A stretch of DNA of 35,936 nucleotides, taken from contig JAHZBA010000029.1 in the NCBI GenBank assembly GCA_019423635.1, positions 1 to 35,936 of the forward strand, in the 5' to 3' direction. Shown here one piece after another: positions 23,960-32,087 of this stretch. The position numbers were made by a program, and so were the translations under genes. How positions within the stretch are numbered: position 1 is the stretch's first letter; every line of letters begins with the position of its first letter. Below the pieces are notes generated by a model, which did not search any database, was not told the origin of the DNA, and saw only the letters and a list, made by a program, of their open reading frames with translations. The stretch is from Clostridiales bacterium. Lineage in GTDB: Bacteria; Bacillota; Clostridia; Oscillospirales; Oscillospiraceae.

Positions 23960-24964
23960 TTACACATAGCTCCGGCGCAGCCGGGCGCGGATCAGCTCCG
24001 GGGACAGTCCCGCCCCCCGGCCCAGCAGCAGAATCCGGAGGTTCGTGTACTCCGTCTCCCGGGCCGCCAGGTAGCCAAGCAGCGGTGCCTCGCCGAAGGG
24101 CACGGTCTGCGCGCCGGAGAGGTAGTCCCCTGCCGCGTCGTCGCAGAGCCGCTCAAAGTCGGTCAGAGCGCCGCCCCTCAGGGCCTCCGCTCCGGCCTCC
24201 GCCGCCTCCCGCAGGGGCGTGGGGGCATAGAGCTCTGTAAGCCCCGCGCCGTGGTCGGCGCTGACCTTCAGGATGGCTCCCGTGTCGATGCTGCCGCCGT
24301 CAAACAGCACACCCTGCAAAAACTCCGCGCTCTTGCCCATCCGGAGTGTCCGCACCAGACTCCGCAGGTTCGCCCCGTCAATCTGGATCTGGACATAGCC
24401 CCGGAGGAATGCACTGCCGGTGGCGTCCGCCACATCCATCATGTCCCGATAGCACCAGCGGTCCAGCACGATGTCGCTGAGCTGAGGGTCCCTGGTGGTG
24501 TCCAGCACCTCCCGGGCCTCCGCGGCGGCCGCGGCCAGACAGGCGGGCAGATCCTCCGGAGAGCCGCCGGAAACCGCCTCTTTCAGCACCTCCGCCGGCA
24601 CCCGGCCCATGTCCATCAGAAGATGCGTCGGGTCTTCGTTCATGGCCTCCGCTTTCAGCAGGGCCTTGACATTGTGGTAGTCGTATTTCAGCTTGAAAAT
24701 GTCGATATATCTGGCGTCCGGGGCGCTGTCAGCCAGGTCGGAGAGCGTGGCCTCCCGCGCGGCCGCCAGGGCGGCGTCCATCGCCTCGGGATGCGTGGGG
24801 TCCAGCTCCGGATAGCCGCACTCCTGGAGGATCTTCACCGCCTCCTCGTCACTGCGGGCCTCCAGCACCTGCTCCATCCGCTCCCGGGTGAGGAGCGTGT
24901 TTTCCATGGCCCGGATGCGGGCGGAAATCGCCAGATAATCGGTGTCTTTGATCTTCTTCGCCAA
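23960..24964 (-). CDS. ntpC: V-type ATPase subunit C (d-like socket), TTG start
   Basis: A 334-residue subunit joining the central stalk to the membrane ring. Typical features are DTDYLAISARIRAMENTLL near the start, YIDIFKLKYDYHNVKALLKA (about 112-131) and the C-terminal LGYLAARETEYTNLRILLLG. I place the start at TTG (24962-24964) because AAGGAGG lies seven bases upstream and the protein then begins at the family motif; the frame stays open further upstream, but through palindromic spacer. It follows ntpE by about 200 bases. Confidence 0.93.
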   Translation of the reverse strand: MAKKIKDTDYLAISARIRAMENTLLTRERMEQVLEARSDEEAVKILQECGYPELDPTHPEAMDAALAAAREATLSDLADSAPDARYIDIFKLKYDYHNVKALLKAEAMNEDPTHLLMDMGRVPAEVLKEAVSGGSPEDLPACLAAAAAEAREVLDTTRDPQLSDIVLDRWCYRDMMDVADATGSAFLRGYVQIQIDGANLRSLVRTLRMGKSAEFLQGVLFDGGSIDTGAILKVSADHGAGLTELYAPTPLREAAEAGAEALRGGALTDFERLCDDAAGDYLSGAQTVPFGEAPLLGYLAARETEYTNLRILLLGRGAGLSPELIRARLRRSYV

Positions 24965-24992
24965 GGCGTTTCCTCCTTCTACTATCACCCGT

Positions 24993-25158
24993 GGAAATCC
25001 GCCGGATCTCCACTCCGCCGGCACAGCCGGCGGGGCACCGCCTCCAGGCGGTACCGGCGAAGTCGTGCAATCCCAATCCCCCAAGCCCATGCGGACTCCG
25101 GCCTCCGCGGCAGCGTGCAAAGCGAGAGCCGGGGATTTGCCGCGGTCTTATGGGGGAT
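24993..25158. repeat. Palindrome cluster between ntpE and ntpC
   Basis: Consecutive inverted repeats lie at 24993-25011 (GGAAATCCG/CGGATCTCC, one mismatch), 25015-25033 (CCGCCGGC/GCCGGCGG) and 25037-25052 (ACCGCCT/AGGCGGT). A longer-range pair ATCCCCCA/TGGGGGAT encloses 25076-25158. A 60-codon minus-strand frame (24985-25167) starts in an ATGA overlap with the ntpE stop, but it is Arg/Pro-rich, crosses the palindromes and is probably not a gene. Confidence 0.7.
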
Positions 25159-25163
25159 CGGCA

Positions 25164-25754
25164 TCATGCCTCCGGGAACAGCTTCTTTGCCACCGCTCCC
25201 GCGGTCTCCGCCTTCTGCAGGCGCACCAGCGTGTCGAAGGTGCAGTTGACCTCCACATTCTGGTCTTTCAGGATGAAGCCGCCCGGAATGTCGCGGGTCT
25301 CCTGGGAGAGGGTCAGCTTTTTGCCGCCGTCCTTGTTGGCCTTGGCCACTGCGGCCTCGCCTACCCGCTTGCGGTCCTTCTCCGAGAGGACAACCTCCTC
25401 CCGGCCGGTGGAGGACGCCCGGATCAGCAGCGAGGCCAGAACCTCCGTGTACCGCTCCTCCGGCAACTGGCACAGCTTCTCCAGCGCCAGGGCGTAGGCC
25501 TTCTCCACCATCTCCTGCTTGGCGGCCAGAGCCGCCTTCCGGGCCTCCATCTGGGCCGCGCTGACAAGGCGCTCCCGCCGTTCGGCGGCGGCCTTCTCGC
25601 TCCGGCTGTCCAGATCCGCGGTCTCCGCCTTGACCTGGGCCTCATAGCGGGCGGTCACCTGGGCCGCCTCCTCCCGGGCCTGGGCCAATACGGCGTCGAT
25701 CTCCGCCTGGGCCTCAGACTGGATCAGGCCGGTGATTTTTTCGATTCCGTTCAT
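25164..25754 (-). CDS. ntpE: V-type ATPase subunit E (peripheral stalk)
   Basis: A 196-residue peripheral-stalk subunit. The first about 100 residues are a charged, Ala/Glu-rich coiled coil (EIDAVLAQAREEAAQV). The C-terminal half is a globular domain ending in the conserved GGFILKDQNVEVNCTFDTLV. GGGGAG precedes the ATG. It lies 22 bases after ntpK. Confidence 0.94.
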   Translation of the reverse strand: MNGIEKITGLIQSEAQAEIDAVLAQAREEAAQVTARYEAQVKAETADLDSRSEKAAAERRERLVSAAQMEARKAALAAKQEMVEKAYALALEKLCQLPEERYTEVLASLLIRASSTGREEVVLSEKDRKRVGEAAVAKANKDGGKKLTLSQETRDIPGGFILKDQNVEVNCTFDTLVRLQKAETAGAVAKKLFPEA

Positions 25755-25776
25755 ATTGACTCCCCTTTCTATGGGG

Positions 25777-26316
25777 TCAGGCGCTGATATTGATGATCAT
25801 CAGCATGGAAGCCAGCAGAGACAAGATGGCATAGAACTCCACGGTGATGCAGAGCACCATGCCCTTGGACCAGTCGTCAGGCTTCTTGGCCAGGATGTTG
25901 ATGGAACCGGCAGCCACGCGGCCCTGGGCAATGGCGGAGAACAGGCCGCCGAGAGCCATGGGCAGGCAGGCGGCAAAGTACTGCAGCCCCTGGGCAACCG
26001 TCAGCTGGGGCAGGGTGCCGGACAGCAGACCCATGCGGAACACGGCAAAGAACCACACCACCAGGCCGTACAGGCCCTGGGTGCCGGGGATCACCTGCAG
26101 GATCATGACCTTACCGAACTTGCTGGGGTCCTGGCACAGAAGGCCCGTGCCCGCCTCGCCGGCGATGCCGGTACCCTTGGCGGAGCCGATGCCGCTGAGA
26201 ACCGCCGCAAGGCCCGCGCCCAGCAGGGCCAGGGCCAGGCCGCCAAAGGCGCCCAGGAAGGACTGCGCCGCCGCGCTCTGCTCAATTGCCTGAATAAGCT
26301 CCATGTTGTCCATCAT
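25777..26316 (-). CDS. ntpK: V-type ATPase subunit K (membrane rotor ring), Na+-binding type
   Basis: A 179-residue proteolipid made of two fused hairpins (four membrane helices), the doubled V-type form. PGTQG (77-81) and IAQGRVA (129-135) match the positions of E. hirae NtpK Thr64/Gln65 and Gln110, and VEFYAIL (159-165) carries the ion-binding Glu160 (Glu139). All side-chain Na+ ligands of the E. hirae ring are thus present, suggesting sodium rather than proton pumping. AGGAGG precedes the ATG at good spacing. Confidence 0.95.
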   Translation of the reverse strand: MMDNMELIQAIEQSAAAQSFLGAFGGLALALLGAGLAAVLSGIGSAKGTGIAGEAGTGLLCQDPSKFGKVMILQVIPGTQGLYGLVVWFFAVFRMGLLSGTLPQLTVAQGLQYFAACLPMALGGLFSAIAQGRVAAGSINILAKKPDDWSKGMVLCITVEFYAILSLLASMLMIINISA

Positions 26317-26331
26317 GATTGTTTCCTCCTC

Positions 26332-28254
26332 TTATTTAACGATATCGTAATATTTGGGGTTGATCTCCAGGGGGCGGAAGGGCTTTCCGCCGTCCTCGTA
26401 GAACTTGCCGAAATACTCCAGACACTGCAGTCTCAGGTCGTGGACATAGCAGCCCAGCAGGTTCAGCGCAAAGTTCAGCGTATTGCCCGCCAGGGAGATC
26501 AGCAGAAAGACGATGATGTTGCCGGGGATGGCGCCCAGGGTGTTGAACACCTGGGCGATGACCGAGCCGGCCAGCATCAGGGCCATGAGACGGGAGTAGG
26601 AGAGGATGTCTCCGAAATACCCCGTGATGTGGTTGTACAGTGACCCGAAGATCCCTGTGATCTTCCCGAAGCCCTTGTTCTGCACCAGGGGTCCTGCCAC
26701 AACCAGGGCCAGACCCGCGTACAGCACGAGGGGGGTGACGCCCAGAATCATCAGCGCCAGCCCTGCGAAGACCACCCACCAGGTGACCTCCTCGAAGACC
26801 GCGTCCAGCACCTGGCCGTTTTTCAGCTTCTGGACGAAACTGATGACCATGCCGGTGATGATCTGTACGAAACCGATACACATGGCGGCGATCAAAATCG
26901 CCATGGTGTCCTCCAGGGGGGTGAACAGGGCCGGCAGGGCGAAATCGCCGCCGGTGGTCAGCTTCACCACCTGGGTCAAAAAGTCACCCAGGAAGCCGCC
27001 GGTCAGCGCTCCCACCACAAAGGTGGACACACCGCACAGCTGCATCAGGCCCATCATGTGACCCATGGTCCCCTTGGGACGGTACTTTTTCAAAATGATG
27101 GTGCCCGCCAGGAACATCAAAAGGCCGTAGCCCATGTCCGCCATCATGATGCCGTAGAACAAAATAAAGAACGGTGCCATGAGGGGGTTGGGGTCCACGT
27201 TGCTGTAGGCGGGGAGGGAGTACATCTCCGTCACCATGTTCAAGGGCCTTGTGAGGCGGTTGTTCTTCAGCCGCACCGGCACCTGGGGGATCTCCTCCTC
27301 CGCGGGGTCGCCGGCCTCCCAGGCGCAGTCCAGACGCTGGAGCAGGTCCTCCACCTGGCTCAGGTTCTCCGCCGGGACCCAGCCCTCGAAGAAGAGAATG
27401 GTCCCATCGGTCAAAAGCCGCTCTGCGCTGGTATTCTTGGAGGCCTCTGCGTTCAGTCCGTCCAGGTACATCCACAAAGCGTCTCTGGAATCGGCATCCT
27501 GGGCAATGGCCTCCATGGCCCGCTCCTGTGCCTGGCGGTTCTCCGCCAGCTGGCGGTCCAGATCGTCCGCGTTCTCCGCGGCGGTGCCGGTGAGTCCCTG
27601 GAAGGACACGGCGCTGAAGTTAAAGGGCCGCAGGAGCTCCTGCACCTTCTCCTCCTCCGCCCGGTGGCAGATCAGAAGATAGTACTTTTGCTGCTTGTCC
27701 GCTCCCGCCTCATAGAGCTCCGCCGCAGTGTCCGCCAGAGCCGTCCGCACGGCGCCGGTATCCGTGGCGCCGGGGCAGACTCCCATCCGGACCAGCGTGT
27801 GGGCCGTGCCCTCCAGCTCCAGAGGCACATCCAGCGACTTCCAGGGCTCCAGCGCCGCCCGCCGGGCGGCAAGCCGGTTCTCCTCTCCCTGGAGGCGGCT
27901 GATCTCCTGCAAAGACCCGCCGATCCGGCGGCTGACAACTCTGGCCTGTTCCCGGCGCTCCGGGTCCAGGAAGTCCTGCTCCGACACCGGCTTGCGCTGG
28001 ACGAAGAGAGCGTCCTTGGTCTTGGCGTACTGCTTCAGTGCCGCCAGGGCGGTGCCCACGTCCGCAATTTCCGTCCGGGTCTGGGTCAGAGAGGAGGTGC
28101 CCCGCTGCAGCAGCGCCGACCAGGCCGGGTCCGCCAGATGGTCCTCCGGCTCGCTGATCTCCACACAGCCCAGGCGCTGCAGCTCCCGCAGCAGTTCCTC
28201 TCGCCGGCCGGCCATCGCCATGACGCGGAGCTTTTTCATTTTTACAATGGCCAT
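26332..28254 (-). CDS. ntpI: V-type ATPase subunit I (membrane stator)
   Basis: A 640-residue subunit a-like protein. The N-terminal about 330 residues form the cytoplasmic arm with coiled coils (it begins IVKMKKLRVMAMAGRREEL). The C-terminal half has about eight hydrophobic segments, with MAPFFILFYGIMMADMGYGL at the start and GDILSYSRLMALMLAGSVIA carrying the conserved arginine that faces the rotor ring. The ATG lies one base after the stop of the preceding gene. Length is typical (about 650). Confidence 0.96.
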   Translation of the reverse strand: MAIVKMKKLRVMAMAGRREELLRELQRLGCVEISEPEDHLADPAWSALLQRGTSSLTQTRTEIADVGTALAALKQYAKTKDALFVQRKPVSEQDFLDPERREQARVVSRRIGGSLQEISRLQGEENRLAARRAALEPWKSLDVPLELEGTAHTLVRMGVCPGATDTGAVRTALADTAAELYEAGADKQQKYYLLICHRAEEEKVQELLRPFNFSAVSFQGLTGTAAENADDLDRQLAENRQAQERAMEAIAQDADSRDALWMYLDGLNAEASKNTSAERLLTDGTILFFEGWVPAENLSQVEDLLQRLDCAWEAGDPAEEEIPQVPVRLKNNRLTRPLNMVTEMYSLPAYSNVDPNPLMAPFFILFYGIMMADMGYGLLMFLAGTIILKKYRPKGTMGHMMGLMQLCGVSTFVVGALTGGFLGDFLTQVVKLTTGGDFALPALFTPLEDTMAILIAAMCIGFVQIITGMVISFVQKLKNGQVLDAVFEEVTWWVVFAGLALMILGVTPLVLYAGLALVVAGPLVQNKGFGKITGIFGSLYNHITGYFGDILSYSRLMALMLAGSVIAQVFNTLGAIPGNIIVFLLISLAGNTLNFALNLLGCYVHDLRLQCLEYFGKFYEDGGKPFRPLEINPKYYDIVK

Positions 28255-28255
28255 C

Positions 28256-28570
28256 TCAGTGATTCACAACCCTTCCGACAATAAACTCCGCGGCTTCCGC
28301 CAGATGCTGCTCCGCCTGATCGCGCAGGGCGGCGGCCTCTGTTTCCGCGGCGCGCTGGATCTCCTCCGCCTGCCGGGCAGCCTGCTCCTCAGCCTGCTTC
28401 AGGAGCTCCCTGCCCCGCTCTGCGGCGTCGGCGCGGGCCTGCTGCAAACGGGCCTGACCGGTCCGCTCCGCATCCGTCCGCATCTGCTGGGCCTGGACGT
28501 CGGCGGCGGCCCGGCGCTCCTTCACCTGCCGCTCCACCTCCGTGACCTTCTCAATTGCTTCCAGTGACAT
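28256..28570 (-). CDS. ntpF: V-type ATPase peripheral-stalk subunit G/H (NtpF in E. hirae naming)
   Basis: A 104-residue, almost wholly helical protein with heptad-like Ala/Glu/Gln-rich sequence (EVERQVKERRAAADVQ through EIQRAAETEAAALRD). It is the partner of subunit E in the peripheral stalk. The start at 28570 (MSLEAIEKVTEVE) has AAGGTGAG upstream; open frame further upstream runs over the promoter and leader. It is the first gene of the operon, whose order G-I-K-E-C-F-A-B-D is exactly that of ntpFIKECGABD in E. hirae. Small coiled coils are weak evidence alone; position settles it. Confidence 0.88.
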   Translation of the reverse strand: MSLEAIEKVTEVERQVKERRAAADVQAQQMRTDAERTGQARLQQARADAAERGRELLKQAEEQAARQAEEIQRAAETEAAALRDQAEQHLAEAAEFIVGRVVNH

Positions 28571-28665
28571 CCGATTCTCACCTTCTCTCACGTCCAAAGT
28601 AACTGCCGGCCACCTTCCCATCCGGCCATGTGGTCCAAACTTTCCCATTCTACGCAACATGTTAC

Positions 28666-28694
28666 ATTATAAACGATTTACCCACCCAATGCAA
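28666..28694 (-). promoter_or_regulatory. Promoter of the V-ATPase operon
   Basis: TTGCAT (28689-28694) and a perfect TATAAT (28666-28671) on the minus strand are 17 bases apart. The leader to the first ATG is about 90 bases. Confidence 0.88.
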
Positions 28695-29183
28695 GGAAAA
28701 TTTGGCCGCTTTCCGCCATCTTGTTTACCGGCTCTGCCCTCTTCTGGGAAACAATTCCATTCAATACGCCTCCCGTTTTCGGAGCCCTGGAAGCGGCGTC
28801 CGTCTGCCCGGTGCCCGCCCGGTGGCGGTGCAGGGCCTTTGCCGCGGGTTCCGCCTCATGGGAGGCGGGACGCCGGCAGGCTGTCCTCCATGGATGAACC
28901 CCGCACAGACGGTGCGTTCCACGCGGTCTTTGCGGCTTGCCGGCATTTTCCTGGAAGATTCATCCTGCTTGCTTCCGAGCGGAAAGGCCGGAAGCAGTCT
29001 GTGCCGTGTTTTGCCTGTGAAACCCACCGCCAGGCCTTGAAAAGAAGCAGCGGCTTCTTTTCAACTGCGGTGACTATACTATGATCCCGGAAAAACCACC
29101 CTTTCATTCCCGCCGGCGGCGCAGGCAGCCGGGACGTCCCCCTGAAAGCCAGTATGCAGGACCCGGGAAGCCTCGGCAATAGG
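28695..29183. other. Gene-poor interval between the V-ATPase promoter and the pilT terminator
   Basis: Several frames are open here on both strands, as expected at this GC content, but none has a ribosome site or protein-like composition. The notable item is a perfect 12-bp palindrome at 29037-29064 (TTGAAAAGAAGC and its complement around AGCG), followed by TATACT at 29075-29080 with no clear -35 box. A 33-codon frame at 29081-29182 begins right after it but has no ribosome site. A short untranslated RNA ending at the terminator at 29184-29228 is conceivable. Confidence 0.4.
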
Positions 29184-29228
29184 CAAAACCGCTTCCGTGT
29201 CTGACATTCCAACACGAAAGCGGTTTTG
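29184..29228. terminator. Terminator downstream of pilT
   Basis: CAAAACCGCTTCCGTGT pairs with ACACGAAAGCGGTTTTG apart from one mismatch. On the minus strand the stem ends in a T-rich side, typical of an intrinsic terminator; it could also work in the other direction. Confidence 0.8.
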
Positions 29229-29245
29229 TACAAATCAGCTGCCCG

Positions 29246-30307
29246 TTAAATTCCAAGCCGGCGGCGAATCTGCTCGGGCTTGTCTGCGTAATCCATGGCG
29301 GTCTCCGCCGAGATCCTGCCGGCCTTGTACAGGTTCACGATGGACTGCTCCATGGTAATCATGCCCTCCTTGCTGCCGTCATTGATGGTGTTTTCCAGCT
29401 GGTGGGTCTTGGCGTCCCGGATCAGGCTGCGGATGGCGGGATTGACGTGCATGATCTCAAAGGCCGGCACCAGGCCGCCGTCCACGCTGGGCAGCAGCTG
29501 CTGGGAGATCACCGTCCGCAGCACCATGCTCAGCTGGGCCCGGACCTGCTCCTGCTGGCCGCTGGGGAAGGTGTCCACAATCCGGTCGATGGTGTTGACG
29601 GCCCCCTTGGTGTGCAGGGTGGCAATCAGCAGGTGGCCGGTCTCCGCCGCCGTCATGGCGGTGTGGATGGTCTCCTGATCCCGCATCTCTCCCAGCAAAA
29701 TCACATCCGGGGCCTGCCGCAGGCACGCCCGCAGGGCGGAGAGGTAGTCCTCCGTGTCAATGGCAATCTCCCGCTGGCTGACAATGCTCTTCACATCCCG
29801 GTGCAGGTACTCTATGGGGTCCTCCAGGGTGATGATATGGGCCTCTCGGGTCTGGTTGATCCGGTCGATGATACAGGCCTGGGTGGTGGACTTGCCGCTG
29901 CCCGCCGTACCGGTGACCAGCACCATGCCGTGGGTCACGTCCGCCAGGGCCATGACCCCCTCGGGAATCCCCATGTCCCTCCAGTCCGGGATATCAAAGG
30001 CCACCACCCGCACCACCGCCGCCATGGAGCCCCGCTGGCGGTAGGTGTTGACCCGGAACCGGGCCAGACCCGGCAGGGAGAAGGAGAAGTCGTCGTCCCA
30101 CCGGCGGAAATACTGTCCCATGTCTCTGTCCGCCTTGGCATACAGATCTGTAATGAGCTCCTCGGTCTCATGGGGAAACACCCGCTCCTCACTGATCGGC
30201 ACCATGCGCTTATCCAGCTTCTCGCACACCGGACCGCCGGCCACAATGAACAGGTCCGACGCCCGGTCGTTCACCACACGCTTTAAATACTCCATCAGCT
30301 CTGTCAT
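29246..30307 (-). CDS. pilT: PilT-type twitching/retraction ATPase
   Basis: A 353-residue secretion ATPase. It has Walker A GTAGSGKST (133-141), the Asp box LEDPIEY (161-167), Walker B DVILLGEMRD (201-210) and the His box ATLHT (229-233). AIRSLIRDAKTHQ (291-303) is the counterpart of the AIRNLIRE motif that marks PilT retraction ATPases rather than PilB. The ATG at 30307 has GGAGG seven bases upstream; an upstream frame extension lacks support. It is the last gene of an operon with PilC and four pseudopilin-like proteins. No PilB is seen, so this may be the only motor of the local machine. Confidence 0.94.
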   Translation of the reverse strand: MTELMEYLKRVVNDRASDLFIVAGGPVCEKLDKRMVPISEERVFPHETEELITDLYAKADRDMGQYFRRWDDDFSFSLPGLARFRVNTYRQRGSMAAVVRVVAFDIPDWRDMGIPEGVMALADVTHGMVLVTGTAGSGKSTTQACIIDRINQTREAHIITLEDPIEYLHRDVKSIVSQREIAIDTEDYLSALRACLRQAPDVILLGEMRDQETIHTAMTAAETGHLLIATLHTKGAVNTIDRIVDTFPSGQQEQVRAQLSMVLRTVISQQLLPSVDGGLVPAFEIMHVNPAIRSLIRDAKTHQLENTINDGSKEGMITMEQSIVNLYKAGRISAETAMDYADKPEQIRRRLGI

Positions 30308-30341
30308 AACAGGGCCTCCTCGTCCATCATTGTCTCCCTCG

Positions 30342-30755
30342 TCAAAACAGGGGAACTCCGTCCCACAGATCCAGGCCGTCGTCAAAGGTCCACTCTCCGG
30401 AGGCGGCGGCCTGCCAGCGCAAAACGGTGTAATCCCCGCCCTCCAGCCGGACCTCTGCCTCCAGGGTCTGGCGCTTGGAGATGGGGCAGGAGAAGCTGTA
30501 GGTATCGCCGTCCACGGCCACGCCCTCCGGCAGCTCCCCGTTCCGGATGCGGGCCAGGATCTCCTGGGCCGCGCAGTCCGCGGCGTAATAATCGCTCACC
30601 GCCTGAGCGGAGGCGTCCGCCAGGCGCACGTCCGCCTGCACCGTGGCCAGGCCCAGCAGGGCGAACACCGTCAGGCACAGCACGGCAAAAACCACCAGCA
30701 GCGACACGCCGCCGACGGCCGGAGGCGTGAAATGCGCACTCTTTTTCTCATTCAT
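30342..30755 (-). CDS. Pseudopilin-like single-pass protein (PilX-like layout)
   Basis: A 137-residue protein with one N-terminal hydrophobic helix (about 16-37, VSLLVVFAVLCLTVFALLGL) continuing into an amphipathic helix (ADASAQAVSDYYAADCAAQEI), then a small beta-rich domain. The arrangement is that of minor pilins such as PilX. The usual prepilin motif is degenerate: GG precedes VSLLVVF, but the glutamate at +5 is missing. The ATG overlaps the preceding stop by eight bases and AGGAGG lies upstream. Functional assignment is by architecture and neighbours only. Confidence 0.72.
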   Translation of the reverse strand: MNEKKSAHFTPPAVGGVSLLVVFAVLCLTVFALLGLATVQADVRLADASAQAVSDYYAADCAAQEILARIRNGELPEGVAVDGDTYSFSCPISKRQTLEAEVRLEGGDYTVLRWQAAASGEWTFDDGLDLWDGVPLF

Positions 30756-31221
30756 GGGCACTGTCCTCCTGCCAGGAGACTTCAAGCTCAAAGAGAACAT
30801 CCAGCTCCTGGCCAGCCTGATCGCCGGTCACCACGGAGACCGCCGCCTTCCAGAGGCCCGGTACGTCCGTAGGAACCCCCTGGACCACCAGCCGGTAAAC
30901 CCGCACAGGGGCCTCCATGCCGCATTCGTCGTAATGGATAGGCGTCCACTTCTCATCGTAGTCCAGTGTAAGCACGCCCTGCTCATAACCGGCGCCCATC
31001 TGCTCCGCGGTGCAGTACAGGGCGTGGGCGGCGTCGCCGCCGTAGTAGCGGATCAGCTCCGCCGCGTTCTGGACCTCGACCACCGCCCGGTCCCGGGCCT
31101 CGCTGCGGCGGGACATCTCGTCGGACTTCACAAAGGCCTGCAGGCACAGTGCCGCTGCCAGGGCGAACACCAGCAGCATGACCATCTGCTCCATCATCAT
31201 CAAAGGGGCCTTGCTCCTCAT
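30748..31221 (-). CDS. Pseudopilin-like single-pass protein (PilV/GspI-like layout)
   Basis: A 157-residue protein starting MRSKAPLMMMEQMVMLLVF, with one hydrophobic helix (about 7-30) and then a charged helix (EMSRRSEARDRAVVEVQNAA) and a beta-rich domain. KAP-LMMMEQ keeps the glutamate at +5 of a prepilin cleavage site but has proline where glycine is normally needed. It starts in an ATGA overlap with the preceding gene. The resemblance to PilV/GspI-type minor pilins is structural, not proven by motif. Confidence 0.72.
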   Translation of the reverse strand: MRSKAPLMMMEQMVMLLVFALAAALCLQAFVKSDEMSRRSEARDRAVVEVQNAAELIRYYGGDAAHALYCTAEQMGAGYEQGVLTLDYDEKWTPIHYDECGMEAPVRVYRLVVQGVPTDVPGLWKAAVSVVTGDQAGQELDVLFELEVSWQEDSAHE

Positions 31222-31763
31222 GCGGCCGCCCCCTCTCCGGAATCAGGGACCACCGCGCCCAGCATACCGCCAGGCATCAGGCCGGGCACCGCATCCGCCT
31301 CCTCGCTCCGGAGGGACAGCCGCAGCGTCTCCTCCCCGCCGTCCGCCCCGGTGAACACCGCCGTCAGCAGCCCGTCCTCCAGGGACAGCGCCAGCCCCTC
31401 AGCCTCCATGACCTGCTCCCCGTCCTGGGGCTCCATCTCGGCCTCCACGCTGCAGTAGAGCTCCATCAGGTGGCCGTCATAACAGTAAACCCGCGTCAGA
31501 TACTCCCCGTCCGAGAGCACCAGGGCATCCTGGCCGCCGAAGGACTCCACGGAAATCTGGCCCAGGCTGTCCGCCTGGCGCACCCGGGTGGCGATGTACT
31601 GCATACAGGTCCGGCGGCTGTACGAGGCCTGATCCCGCTGCGTCAGACGGCGGTAGGCGTCCGCGCCGGTCAGCAGCACCGCCAGCACACACACGGCAAA
31701 CACACCGAACAGCAGCAGCGCAATCAGCCCGTCCATATGATGTTGGATCGCTCTTTTCTTCAT
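31218..31763 (-). CDS. DUF4860-like pseudopilin-like protein
   Basis: A 181-residue protein: MKKRAIQHHMDGLIALLLF, one membrane helix (about 11-33), then AYRRLTQRDQASYSRRTCMQYIATRVRQAD, split by eye into an amphipathic helix typical of GspJ/PilW minor pilins, followed by beta-rich sequence. It resembles the DUF4860 family of Clostridia. A normal prepilin site is absent (HMDGLIALL instead of GFTLIEL). It is coupled at both ends by ATGA overlaps, so stoichiometric expression with its neighbours is likely. Confidence 0.75.
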   Translation of the reverse strand: MKKRAIQHHMDGLIALLLFGVFAVCVLAVLLTGADAYRRLTQRDQASYSRRTCMQYIATRVRQADSLGQISVESFGGQDALVLSDGEYLTRVYCYDGHLMELYCSVEAEMEPQDGEQVMEAEGLALSLEDGLLTAVFTGADGGEETLRLSLRSEEADAVPGLMPGGMLGAVVPDSGEGAAA

Positions 31764-32083
31764 GACTCATTCTCCAGCACTGTGATATCCGGCATCAGGT
31801 TCTCCGCAAACACGGAGTAAAATACCGTGTACCGCGCCTCGTCAATCTGGACGCCGTAGTGCTCCTGCAGGTACTCCAGATCCTGGGGATAGGCCCCCTC
31901 CGCCGCATAGCAGGCCACACACCCCCGCCGCAGCGTCTCCTCCAGCTGGCGCAGGTCCTCCTGGGACCGCCCGCTGTCCAGGCTGTTCAGGGCCACGGCA
32001 AAGCACACCAGCGCCCCGGCGGCAATCACCGGCAGCAGCAGGCCCCGGAGCAGGGTCGGCCAGCCGGTTCTCCTCCTCTTCAT
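31760..32083 (-). CDS. Small pilin-like single-pass protein
   Basis: A 107-residue protein with a strongly basic start (MKRRRTGWPTLLRG), one hydrophobic helix (about 12-33) and a short C-terminal region. CYAAEGAYPQDLEYLQEHYG there closely resembles the part of GspG/major-pilin-like proteins just after the helix (YxxxxGxYPxxLexL). No prepilin cleavage motif is visible. It lies four bases after pilC and overlaps the next gene. It is the best candidate for a major subunit of the machine, by resemblance only. Confidence 0.73.
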   Translation of the reverse strand: MKRRRTGWPTLLRGLLLPVIAAGALVCFAVALNSLDSGRSQEDLRQLEETLRRGCVACYAAEGAYPQDLEYLQEHYGVQIDEARYTVFYSVFAENLMPDITVLENES

Positions 32084-32087
32084 AGGC

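Noticed and set aside
29081..29182. 33-codon plus-strand frame before the terminator
   Set aside because: It has no ribosome site and is Arg/Pro-rich; kept only as part of the unexplained interval.
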